A DNA stretch of 42,056 nt. Origin: CAZJYI01 sp964550025. Lineage in GTDB: Bacteria > Verrucomicrobiota > Kiritimatiellia > UBA8416 > CAYOBW01. The stretch lies in NCBI GenBank assembly GCA_964550025.1, contig CAZJYI010000101.1, positions 1 through 42,056 of the forward strand, given 5' to 3'. Position 1 is the stretch's first letter. Every line of letters begins with the position of its first letter. Both the position numbers and the translations under genes were made by a program. The notes under the pieces are model-generated. The model made no database searches. It had not been told where the DNA came from and was given only the letters and a program-made list of their open reading frames with translations. Shown one piece after another: positions 1 to 7,000 of this stretch.

Positions 1-41
1 TGAGAGAAAGACAGTGACTTTTGTGTATAAAGGACAGCGCA

Positions 42-70
42 AGGGGCGGGGATTCTCTTCTCTCGCCCCT
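42..70. other. Short GC-rich inverted repeat at left edge
   Basis: A 7-bp perfect stem, AGGGGCG (42-48) and CGCCCCT (64-70), encloses a 15-nt loop. No T-run follows, so it is not a convincing intrinsic terminator. It could be the 3' hairpin of a gene lying left of the window. No coding region is visible before about position 150. Confidence 0.25.
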
Positions 71-198
71 GCTATGAGGATCCACCCCACTTTCTTCGCT
101 TGCGCCCCTCACCGCCGGAACACGACATCCTCACTTGCATACGTGATGCGCATATGATATCACTATTGTGTTCTAGTAATCGCGACTTTCAGATTGGG

Positions 199-660
199 AT
201 GCCTGTGCTTGGGTTCGCAACACCGCCTGTAGTTATGGACACAAATGTACTGGTGGCGGGAGCATGCCGCCATGAAGGTAGTCGCGCATATACTGTTCTT
301 TGCGGTATTCTGTCCGGGCAAGTGCCGCTGATCATGACTCCCGCCATAGCGTTGGAGTATCAGGATGTGCTGCTTCGGCCGGGCGTTCTGGCCCTGACGG
401 GGTTGACACACGAGGAGTCCGTGGATCTTGTTACAGATCTGATTGCGCTGTCGGTCAGAGTACAGAAGCGCTTTACCTGGCGGCCGAATCTGCAGGATGA
501 AACTGACAACATGTTTGTCGAAGCGGCCATCCACGCGGCCGCGATCATTGTGACGTACAATGTGAAGCACTTTCGGAGCGGAGACCTGGCACTCCACGGT
601 TGGCTGCCCATGGTCCCGGACGAGTTTGTTACCCGCTACCGAATCAGGGAGGAACTGTGA
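199..660 (+). CDS. PIN-domain toxin of a type II toxin-antitoxin pair
   Basis: Predicted PIN-family ribonuclease (153 aa from the ATG at 199). The N-terminal acidic motif is visible as VVMDTNVLVAG (Asp14), a mid-domain Glu lies in ALEYQDVLL, and the C-terminal half has the usual DNMFVEAAIHA then IVTYNVKHF pattern, matching the 'putative toxin-antitoxin system toxin component, PIN family' group. PIN toxins cut RNA with a Mg-dependent acidic centre. The frame is open upstream (an ATG at 154 and a start at 100 are possible), but family members begin just before the first beta strand, so 199 is chosen; no clear Shine-Dalgarno decides it. Its stop shares one base with the start of the RHH gene at 660, so the two are translationally coupled. 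Base composition is less GC-rich than the later genes, which fits acquisition by transfer. Confidence 0.8.
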   Translation: MPVLGFATPPVVMDTNVLVAGACRHEGSRAYTVLCGILSGQVPLIMTPAIALEYQDVLLRPGVLALTGLTHEESVDLVTDLIALSVRVQKRFTWRPNLQDETDNMFVEAAIHAAAIIVTYNVKHFRSGDLALHGWLPMVPDEFVTRYRIREEL

Positions 661-932
661 TGTCGACCTTGACGATACGCATTCGTGATGACCTCAAGCG
701 GAAAGCTCAGACCATTGCCAGGCAGCAGCACGTCTCTCTGAATAACTACGTGAACGCGACGCTCGCCGCGGCAGTGGCCCAGGAGGAGACCATCAGCTTC
801 TTTGAGGATCGCTTGAGGGATGTTGATCTGGATGCACTTCACGAGCGTACGCTATCGTTGATGCGCAAGACGCGCAAGGGCGCCGGCCCGTCGGAGGACG
901 ATCTGCGCACGGCCCTCGGCAGACGTTTCTGA
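660..932 (+). CDS. Ribbon-helix-helix antitoxin partner of the PIN toxin
   Basis: A 90-aa protein. Its N-terminus, STLTIRIRDDLKRKAQTIA, has the alternating-residue beta strand and first helix of Arc/MetJ/CopG or HicB-like ribbon-helix-helix DNA-binding proteins. A second helix (VSLNNYVNATLAAAVAQ) follows, and then a charged tail that would wrap the toxin. The ATG at 660 overlaps the toxin stop (TGATG) and has a good ribosome binding site (GGGAGGAA) just upstream, which is why the longer reading from 600 is rejected. In such pairs the antitoxin normally neutralises the nuclease and represses the shared promoter. Here the toxin is encoded first, the less common order. Confidence 0.8.
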   Translation: MSTLTIRIRDDLKRKAQTIARQQHVSLNNYVNATLAAAVAQEETISFFEDRLRDVDLDALHERTLSLMRKTRKGAGPSEDDLRTALGRRF

Positions 933-1148
933 TCCTGCCCGGCCGGACTGCCACGCATGCCTCCTGCACATCGCGGATTTTTGCGTGCACGGCGACGACG
1001 GCCCACTTTCCGGCTTGCCTTCCCGGCGGTCAGGATTCAGACTGGTCACACTATTTAGATGTGGCACATTTGGCGTGCAGGTGATGCGTCGTGCCACGTT
1101 TGCAGGGGAACATCCGAGGCCACGTGTTCTATGTGAGGAGGTCGAGTC

Positions 1149-2609
1149 ATGGCGCAGAAATTGATTGTCGTTCACGGCTACTCTGACGGCTACATGAAGG
1201 ATGACAACGCTTTTCAGAAGTTGCGCACCTTTCTTGCGGAGAAAGGCGCGTACCGGGCTGAGAATATCCACTTCGTCGAATACTCGAGCATGGACAGCCA
1301 AGCCACGTTCGAGGATTTCGCGGACAAGCTGGACAGCGATTACCGGAAGTACATTGCTTCGGGGCGCTGGAATGGCACGGGAGGCGGTCGTGTCGATATT
1401 CTCTGCCACAGCACGGGTTCGCTCGTGACGCGAGCCTGGCTGGCGAAACGTCGTCAGCGGCAACGGGAACAGGGCCAGGAGCCGGACCTGCCGGTTGAGA
1501 GACTTTTCATGATGGCTCCCGCCAATTTCGGTTCCGACCTGGCACGGATGGGGCAGTCCTTTCTTGGGAAACTGCGATGCACCTTCTTCAACAAGAACGC
1601 GAGGAAGGGGAATGCCTGGGAGACGGGGAAGATCATACTTCAGGGACTGGAACCGGCCAGCCCCTATCAGTGGAACCTGTCCCACGGCGACCTGCTCAGG
1701 GAGACGTATTTCGGGCCGAATGACGACTCCGGACTGTCCTGCTATCCTTTCGTATTTGCTGCCGGAGAAGGCTATGGCGGATTGCAGGCCAAGGTCATCA
1801 GGGCCCGCAACAAACCGGGGACGGACGGCACGGTACGTATCTGCGGCACATCGATGGATGTGCGCAAATGCTGGTTGCGCTTCACCGAGGATGGCGCCAA
1901 GCTGCAGTGGCTGGAAAACGATCCGAAGCATCCGGAGATTCCCTTCGCCGTCTTTCAGGGGTTCAACCATGGGTCCCTCATCAATCCGGATGAGAACGGG
2001 TTTGAAGCCCCCAACGGTCCGGGAACGCTGCTGGTCAAGGCGGCAAGGATGAGACTGCCCAGCCGCTACCCGGACGCCGTGGAGATGTTTCGTGAGGCGT
2101 CGGAGGCGAATTACGCTTCACTCGCGGACGACGACGAAAACGGCGATCGCTATCAGCAGTTCTTCTTCAAAGTCCATGATGACGCGGGTTTCGCGATCGA
2201 GGACTTCTTCATCGACTTCAATGTCGAAACGCCATACACACGTCGGGGTGCGGTAAGCTACAGGAAAAACACAACCCTGTCGGACGAGTTTGACCGGGTC
2301 TTCGAGACACGAGTCACGGCCCACTCACAGGACCGCTCTTGCCGGGCTTTCCTCGTCAACTTGAGAGAGCTGGGCGCCTTCCTCGCAGGGGCCAGGGAGA
2401 GGAGCGCACGCATTGTGGTGGACGTCACGGCCCGCAGACCGTACGACGAGGTGTCCTACGATCCCGGGTCGTTCCTGGTGCACGATACGGCTGCCCCGGA
2501 TGCCAACCACCCGTTCATCCGCCCCAACACCACGACGCTCGTCGAAATCGTCATGAACCGCAGGCAGTCCGATGAGGTGCTGAAGCTCAGAAGAACGCTC
2601 CCCTCGTAG
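1149..2609 (+). CDS. Alpha/beta-hydrolase (lipase/PGAP1-like) of unknown substrate
   Basis: A 486-aa cytoplasmic protein with no signal peptide. It opens with a strand and oxyanion-type loop, LIVVHGYSDGY (res. 5-15). The nucleophile elbow is VDILCHSTGSLVTRAWL, with Ser88 as likely nucleophile; the usual first Gly of GxSxG is Cys86, which is unusual. FMMAPANFGSDLA follows, as in lipase-like hydrolases. A candidate catalytic His sits in GFNHGSLI near residue 274. About 180 C-terminal residues (after about res. 300) form an additional domain I do not recognise. The start has a strong ribosome binding site (GAGGAGG, 5 nt upstream). It lies between a toxin-antitoxin pair and a TIR gene, so a defence role is possible, but nothing in the sequence proves it. 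Esterase or lipase activity is a family-level inference. Confidence 0.7.
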   Translation: MAQKLIVVHGYSDGYMKDDNAFQKLRTFLAEKGAYRAENIHFVEYSSMDSQATFEDFADKLDSDYRKYIASGRWNGTGGGRVDILCHSTGSLVTRAWLAKRRQRQREQGQEPDLPVERLFMMAPANFGSDLARMGQSFLGKLRCTFFNKNARKGNAWETGKIILQGLEPASPYQWNLSHGDLLRETYFGPNDDSGLSCYPFVFAAGEGYGGLQAKVIRARNKPGTDGTVRICGTSMDVRKCWLRFTEDGAKLQWLENDPKHPEIPFAVFQGFNHGSLINPDENGFEAPNGPGTLLVKAARMRLPSRYPDAVEMFREASEANYASLADDDENGDRYQQFFFKVHDDAGFAIEDFFIDFNVETPYTRRGAVSYRKNTTLSDEFDRVFETRVTAHSQDRSCRAFLVNLRELGAFLAGARERSARIVVDVTARRPYDEVSYDPGSFLVHDTAAPDANHPFIRPNTTTLVEIVMNRRQSDEVLKLRRTLPS

Positions 2610-2777
2610 TCGTACCCATGCCCCGCCAGGCCCCGGACCGTACGCCGATACCGTCGCCGGCCAGGGCCGGGGTGGCTGATGGTCTCAACCGCAGACCGGA
2701 TCTGGAATCCGGCAAGCCCGGAGCGCGAGGAGAACAGGGGCGAGACTGCAACGCGTGAACAGGTCCTCCAACTATCG

Positions 2778-2945
2778 AGATGTCTCATCCTCGTACGCAG
2801 TCAGAAAGCGGCGGGGCGCGTCCCGGCTTCCATCACCCGCTACATCACGCGAAAGCTGAAGCTGAAGGCGAACGCGGAAAAGAGCAAGGTCGCACGCCCG
2901 TGGGAAGTCAAATCCCTCGGGTATAAGGTCACGCGGATGTACGGC
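2778..2945 (+). pseudogene. Group II intron reverse transcriptase/maturase remnant
   Basis: A reading frame here gives CLILVRSQKAAGRV, SITRYITRKLKLKANAEKS and VARPWEVKSLGYKV. This closely follows the segment just after the YADD active site of group II intron-encoded reverse transcriptases (family pattern: YVRSxRAGxRVMxSITRFLExxLKLKVNxxKSxVxRPWxxKFLGF). Similarity stops at the 5' side exactly where YADD should be and at the 3' side after about 55 residues. The rest of the enzyme is missing, and I see no intron domain V nearby. It is therefore a decayed fragment, not a gene; the open frame runs on into the opposite-strand TIR gene by chance. The rest of the 2610-3005 gap shows nothing recognisable. 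Confidence 0.6.
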
Positions 2946-3005
2946 GTTACACGCCGGAGTGCTTCAGAGCTTTGCCGGTATGCTCGGTCGGATACAGATA
3001 CGCCG

Positions 3006-4442
3006 CTACCCACCCCCGTTGAGTCTCTGCTTGTTGTTCTCCAGGATGCGCCGATAATCTTCCGTGATGGCCGCTATCCGCTTGGTTCCCTCCAAGGCTC
3101 CAAGCCAATTTCGATTCCCCGCGGCTTCCTTTGCAAACTCAATCACGTACCACTTCATCCATTCGGCCGCATCCGGGTCGCGCTTTCTCCAATCGGCCCA
3201 CTCCGCGGTCCCCGATACCCCGTTTGCCTCGCGAAGCAGCGACGCAAGAACAGGGGCGCCAGCGTCTGCAGCCGCTCGGACGTGATCCATCGCAACGACG
3301 ACTTTCTCCCTATCGCCGGACCGCAGCCAGTGCCGCACATGGCCCCGTAGGGCGTCGTTCACGGATTCCCATCCGGACAGCCCTTCCTTGTGAGCGTCGG
3401 CCAGGTAGCGCGCCAGGTCCGTGGGGGAACTAGTCTTCCGGTCGAAAACCCCCGCATGAATCCAGCGAATCCACATTTGCTGAATCTCCATAGCATCGGG
3501 AAAGTGCTTGAACGCAACCCAGCCAAGCACATCGCCCAGGCGGTCTGTATCCCTTCGCACTGGCCATGTGACTAGGCGAATCACTGAGCGACGTTGCGCG
3601 TCATCCAGTTGCCGGGCACTATGGTGTATGAACTGGTAAAGCGCATGGTTATTAGGTGGGTCACAGGCTGCCAGCAGCTTGATCGCTATCGGCATGAGTG
3701 CAGGCTCAAGAGTCGCGTGCCCGACCGCGGTCACCAGCGGCAACCCGCCATCTCCAGTTGCGTCGATCCACAACGAGAGCGCTCTCACAGCAGCACCCGC
3801 CCTGCAAAACCCGTATGCAGCGTGGTAGGCGCTGTTCTCGTCCCGTTTCAGGTCGAACAGTGCATCCAAGGTCTCATCGAGTGCATGAAACGGCGCGCCG
3901 TACGCAGTGTCCATGTTCTCCTGGTGCAGGCCTTCGGAATCCAGGCAGCCGAGAATGAGAGGTGCCAGGTCCGGCTCTTCTCTCGCCACGTCTCGTAGTC
4001 CCGCCGTCAGGACCGCTTGGTCGGGAGGTGGCAACTTCAGGTCGAATGACAAGAAGAGGTCGTGAATCAGGTCGTGGATGACGTCCGCGAACGCTTGGGG
4101 AGATGTAGCATCGACTCCGAGGAAGTCCCGAAAACGTTCATGCTCGGCCAAACACTCGATGAAGAACGGGATGACTGTCTTGCCATGCTCCTGAGCGAAG
4201 TCGAGTTCCAGCCCTACCCACATTGAATCCGCTGAGGCCTGTGAGGCGATGACCAGCAGAATGTCCGCATCCTGGATCTGCGAGCGGATTGATGTCCTGA
4301 GAGTAGCGCCAACTCGCAGTTCGCGCTCATCGATCCACACTCTGATCCCATGCGCGGCTAAGCGACGAACAAGTCGGCGAGCCACACACTTGTCAAGGTG
4401 CGAATGGCTGAGAAACACTCTCGGTACTGCTTTTGTGGCCAT
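3006..4442 (-). CDS. TIR-domain protein, candidate NADase immune effector
   Basis: A 478-aa protein. Residues 7-about 110 form a TIR domain: first strand RVFLSHSHLDK, then HGIRVWIDERELRVG (BB-loop region), then DADILLVIASQASADS, then MWVGLELDFA. Glu79 in WVGLEL sits where TIR NAD+ hydrolases carry their catalytic glutamate. The remaining 360 residues look alpha-helical and repeat-like (many LxxA/ALxxW helices) with no domain I can name; in bacterial TIR effectors this part normally senses the trigger or oligomerises. The ATG at 4442 is chosen because TTGGAG lies about 10 nt upstream and the TIR fold begins at once; a GTG at 4469 would add nine residues. It stands alone, next to a retroelement scrap and a hydrolase. 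Anti-phage defence is inferred from the family; signalling or interbacterial roles are alternatives. Confidence 0.8.
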   Translation of the reverse strand: MATKAVPRVFLSHSHLDKCVARRLVRRLAAHGIRVWIDERELRVGATLRTSIRSQIQDADILLVIASQASADSMWVGLELDFAQEHGKTVIPFFIECLAEHERFRDFLGVDATSPQAFADVIHDLIHDLFLSFDLKLPPPDQAVLTAGLRDVAREEPDLAPLILGCLDSEGLHQENMDTAYGAPFHALDETLDALFDLKRDENSAYHAAYGFCRAGAAVRALSLWIDATGDGGLPLVTAVGHATLEPALMPIAIKLLAACDPPNNHALYQFIHHSARQLDDAQRRSVIRLVTWPVRRDTDRLGDVLGWVAFKHFPDAMEIQQMWIRWIHAGVFDRKTSSPTDLARYLADAHKEGLSGWESVNDALRGHVRHWLRSGDREKVVVAMDHVRAAADAGAPVLASLLREANGVSGTAEWADWRKRDPDAAEWMKWYVIEFAKEAAGNRNWLGALEGTKRIAAITEDYRRILENNKQRLNGGG

Positions 4443-5042
4443 ATACCACGTCGCTCCAATATCAAGCACGATCTGATTGACAGAGCGTTACAGATGGCGA
4501 ACGATTGACGTGAGCAGCCGACAATGTCGCCCAATGTATGCTTTGCGCGGTTCGCGCCCTTGGAGTAAGGTACAGCATGGGCGGGTTGGGGTGCAAGGGG
4601 GGACGCTCATGGAAGGAGGGCGCAGTGCGACGCTAGAGCCGGAGGGACTGAAGAGTACCAAAGCCTGTCAACTGAAACTGGGCCGGAACTGATGTTGACG
4701 GTTCCGTACGGCGACTCAAGATAGTCGCTCAAGAGGGCTTGTTGTCCCGAAGGACTCACCGCCATCTGTTTTCCCGACTTTCATCCGATTGGTCTCGCGT
4801 TCACGTGGCCAGATACCTGCGAGATGTGGGCCACGTTTCCGTACAAGGCACCCAGGCCTTGTATCCGCCCGATTACAGGACGGCATGTGCTTCTGCCCGC
4901 TTCTTACGCCCGCAGCCCCAACGTCAGCGTGAACCTGCGACGCGCCAGCGACGCTACGTTCCACGCAGTTGATGGATCCAATTATCATCCGGGAGCGTGG
5001 TCAAGGCGTTGGGCAAGCCTGTCGTCTCTCCGCTCTCTCCCA

Positions 5043-5078
5043 CCCCTACTCTAGCCCGTACTCTCGCCCATACTCTGC
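5043..5078. repeat. Three 12-nt tandem repeats (CCCNTACTCTNN)
   Basis: Units at 5043-5054, 5055-5066 and 5067-5078 read CCCCTACTCTAG, CCCGTACTCTCG and CCCATACTCTGC. The first unit is part of an 11-nt arm, ACCCCTACTCT (5042-5052), which is perfectly complementary to AGAGTAGGGGT (5105-5115). This could form a large stem-loop or a set of alternative pairings. Confidence 0.7.
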
Positions 5079-5292
5079 CCCTTCGGTCTGCGCCGGTGCG
5101 GAAGAGAGTAGGGGTTCAAGACTTTCGTTCCTGGTCCGTGTGGCAAGGGAGAATAGTCGGAGTACGTGCGGGTGGGAGGGGGAAAGGTGTCGCGGAAACG
5201 GGAGCGGACGAAAGCCCGCCTGTGGCGAATATGGGGGCGGTGCGCGACGGGAGCGGCGGAGTCTGGCCGGCGCGGATGGAGCGTCGGGGCCT

Positions 5293-5354
5293 GTAGATCC
5301 GCGGCCGGGTGGAACCCGGCCGCACTGGTCACCCCGCGGAGCGGGGCGCTACGG
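5293..5354. repeat. Pair of REP-like GTAG hairpins (inverted arrangement)
   Basis: The first hairpin has a perfect 10-bp stem (5301-5310 with 5314-5323, loop GGA) preceded by GTAG at 5293. The second has a 6-bp stem CCCCGC/GCGGGG (5332-5337 with 5341-5346, loop GGA). It is followed by CGCTACGG, so on the minus strand it reads CCGTAGCG and then the hairpin. A GTAG foot next to a GC-rich stem-loop is the hallmark of REP elements processed by RAYT (IS200/IS605-related) transposases. The pair lies just past the 3' end of the Gfo/Idh/MocA gene and could also act as a transcript-end hairpin. Confidence 0.55.
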
Positions 5355-5386
5355 GTTTGGGGGAGAACCCCTCCGGCTCATCAGGG

Positions 5387-6712
5387 TCAGAGCCCTTTGA
5401 CCCGGTACCCGTCGCGGTAGGTGCGCTTCAGGAGCTTGTTTGCCTCCGCCACGTTGGTGACCCGCATGTTGTCGGCGTCCCATATCAGTTTGGTCTCGGG
5501 GAAGCGGTTGGCGACCACCCCGAGGAGCAGTGCCTCGGTCAGTCTGCCGGCATAGGTGAAGTTCGCGCTCGGGGTGCCCTTGCCCATGCAGGCATCGACC
5601 CACTGGTGGTAGTGGTTGATCGGTTTGAGCTTGGGGCGTTGAATGCCTTTGAAGTCCTCTGCCGGGAAGAGTTGCGGGCCGCCGATGTGGGGCAGGAGCA
5701 TCCTGCCCTTCTCGCCGATGAACATGGCGCCCTGGTTGGGGAGCTTCCGTTCCGGCGGCATTCTCAGATCGTCGTTCTCGGGCGGCGGGAAGTAGCCGCC
5801 GTCATACCATGTCCAGAGCAGCGAGTCGGTCGTGTAGTCCGTGCCGGGGAACTCGTACTCGACGATGTTCTTCGAGGGATGGCCGACCCCGGTGGGAGGA
5901 CGGCAGGTGGTCTTCACCCATTTCGGGCAGGTCAGTTTCAGCGCCCGGTAGGGCGTGTCGAAGATGTGGACGCCCATGTCGCCCAGCGTGCCCGTGCCGA
6001 AATCGATGAGCTTGCGCCAGTTCCCGGGGTGGTAAACGCCGTTCTTGTACGGCCGCATGGCGGCGCTGCCGATCCAGAGATCCCAGTCCAGGTGGGGAGG
6101 GACGGGGTCCTCGCCCTGGAACGCGGGGCCGTCGTAGCCCCAGTTCTTGAACGACCAGGCGTAGACGCGGCTCACTTTGCCGATGACACCGCTCTGGATC
6201 ATCTCCGTGGCCATTCGGTAGGCGATGTGCGAATGGATCTGGATTCCCATCTGGGTCGGCAGCCTTTTGCGTTCGGCCGTTAGCCGTAGTTGCCGGGCCT
6301 CGAACACCTCGTGCGTGAGGGGCTTCTGGCAGTAGACGGGTTTGCCGTGGTTCATGGCCGTCATGGCGGCCGGGGCGTGCGTGTGGTCGGGCGTAGAGAC
6401 GACCACGGCGTCGATGCTGTCCGCCATCTTCGCGAAGATCTCCCGGTAGTCCCGGAAGGTCGCGGCGTTTGGGTGCTTCGCCTTGGCCTGGTTCAGCTTG
6501 TTGAGGTCGACGTCGCACAACGCCGCGACTTCGACCTTCGGGTGTGACGACACGGAACCCAGGTCGGAACCGCCCATGCCGCCGGACCCAATGTGGGCGG
6601 TTCGCAGTTTCCCGTTGGGCGAGAGGGCGTGTGCCCCCGGTGACAGCAGGGAGGCCGTTGTGAATGCGGCGCCGGCCTGGAGAAACTCGCGGCGACGGAT
6701 GTTGGCGCTCAT
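5387..6712 (-). CDS. Tat-exported Gfo/Idh/MocA family oxidoreductase
   Basis: A 441-aa NAD(P)-dependent oxidoreductase acting on an unknown sugar or polyol, predicted periplasmic. The start at 6712 gives a Tat signal (RRREFLQAG, then a hydrophobic stretch ending GAHA) and has a good ribosome binding site (AAGGAAGGGAA). The Rossmann motif is IGSGGMGG (res. 41-48), followed by EVAALCDVD. The catalytic-lysine motif, usually EKP, is CQKPLTH near residue 129, a variant frequent in secreted PVC members. DMGVHIFDTPYRAL near residue 247 carries the conserved His/Asp. The C-terminal half fits the family's beta-sheet domain. Length is normal. It is divergent from the gene at 7001, sharing the 288-bp region between them. 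The substrate cannot be read from sequence. Confidence 0.9.
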   Translation of the reverse strand: MSANIRRREFLQAGAAFTTASLLSPGAHALSPNGKLRTAHIGSGGMGGSDLGSVSSHPKVEVAALCDVDLNKLNQAKAKHPNAATFRDYREIFAKMADSIDAVVVSTPDHTHAPAAMTAMNHGKPVYCQKPLTHEVFEARQLRLTAERKRLPTQMGIQIHSHIAYRMATEMIQSGVIGKVSRVYAWSFKNWGYDGPAFQGEDPVPPHLDWDLWIGSAAMRPYKNGVYHPGNWRKLIDFGTGTLGDMGVHIFDTPYRALKLTCPKWVKTTCRPPTGVGHPSKNIVEYEFPGTDYTTDSLLWTWYDGGYFPPPENDDLRMPPERKLPNQGAMFIGEKGRMLLPHIGGPQLFPAEDFKGIQRPKLKPINHYHQWVDACMGKGTPSANFTYAGRLTEALLLGVVANRFPETKLIWDADNMRVTNVAEANKLLKRTYRDGYRVKGL

Positions 6713-6913
6713 AGTGCGTATTCCCTTCCTTTGCAATCCTGTAGCGATCTTCCGTAGCACCACAGAAGAGACATGCTTCTACCACATCCGAAGGTCTGTG
6801 ACAATGCTAAGTGGCCACTTGATGCGAGAAGCGGTCGGTTGGGGGCTTGGCGCCGGGAAAGGGACTGACAGAGCAGCTACGCCGAGAAGAGCAATTTGCT
6901 TTGCCCTGCCCAG

Positions 6914-6937
6914 TTTATTTTGCCAATTTATTTTGCC
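6914..6937. repeat. 13-bp-spaced direct repeat upstream of the giant-gene cluster
   Basis: TTTATTTTGCC occurs twice, at 6914-6924 and 6927-6937, in an AT-rich patch inside otherwise GC-rich DNA. It lies immediately upstream of the candidate promoter at 6945-6974. The position suits an activator or repressor binding site; this is inference. Confidence 0.5.
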
Positions 6938-6944
6938 GTTTCTC

Positions 6945-6974
6945 TTGACAAACACCGTGATGCATTGATATCAG
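6945..6974 (+). promoter_or_regulatory. Candidate sigma-70-type promoter for the 7001-34988 cluster
   Basis: A perfect -35 hexamer TTGACA (6945-6950) is followed after 18 nt by TATCAG (6969-6974), a 4/6 match to the -10, preceded by TGA (an extended -10 TGn). The predicted start of transcription near 6981 would leave a leader of about 20 nt before the GTG at 7001. The AT-rich direct repeats just upstream support a regulated promoter. Confidence 0.45.
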
Positions 6975-7000
6975 AGTAGAGTCAAGTAAGGTGTCGTGGC

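Larger units (their letters stand above)
4443..5386. other. Long intergenic region without a convincing gene
   Basis: About 0.94 kb between two minus-strand genes. Short open frames on both strands lack ribosome binding sites and have Arg/Pro/Ser-rich, protein-unlike translations. I see no tRNA or riboswitch-like fold. The recognisable content is at the right end: 12-nt tandem repeats with a complementary partner (5042-5115) and two GTAG-associated hairpins (5293-5354). The upstream regulatory region of the TIR gene should lie near 4443-4560. Confidence 0.5.

Noticed and set aside
2679..3350. A 223-codon plus-strand frame as an intact gene
   Set aside because: Only the part around 2778-2945 has family similarity (group II RT). 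The 3' half lies antisense to the TIR gene and reads as shadow.
4477..4692. Small plus-strand frame upstream of the TIR gene
   Set aside because: No ribosome binding site, protein-unlike composition, no recognisable motif.
4685..4715. Possible group II intron domain V (GTTCCGTACGG wording)
   Set aside because: The catalytic triad stem and the characteristic 34-nt hairpin are not present; only a short palindrome-like string is shared.
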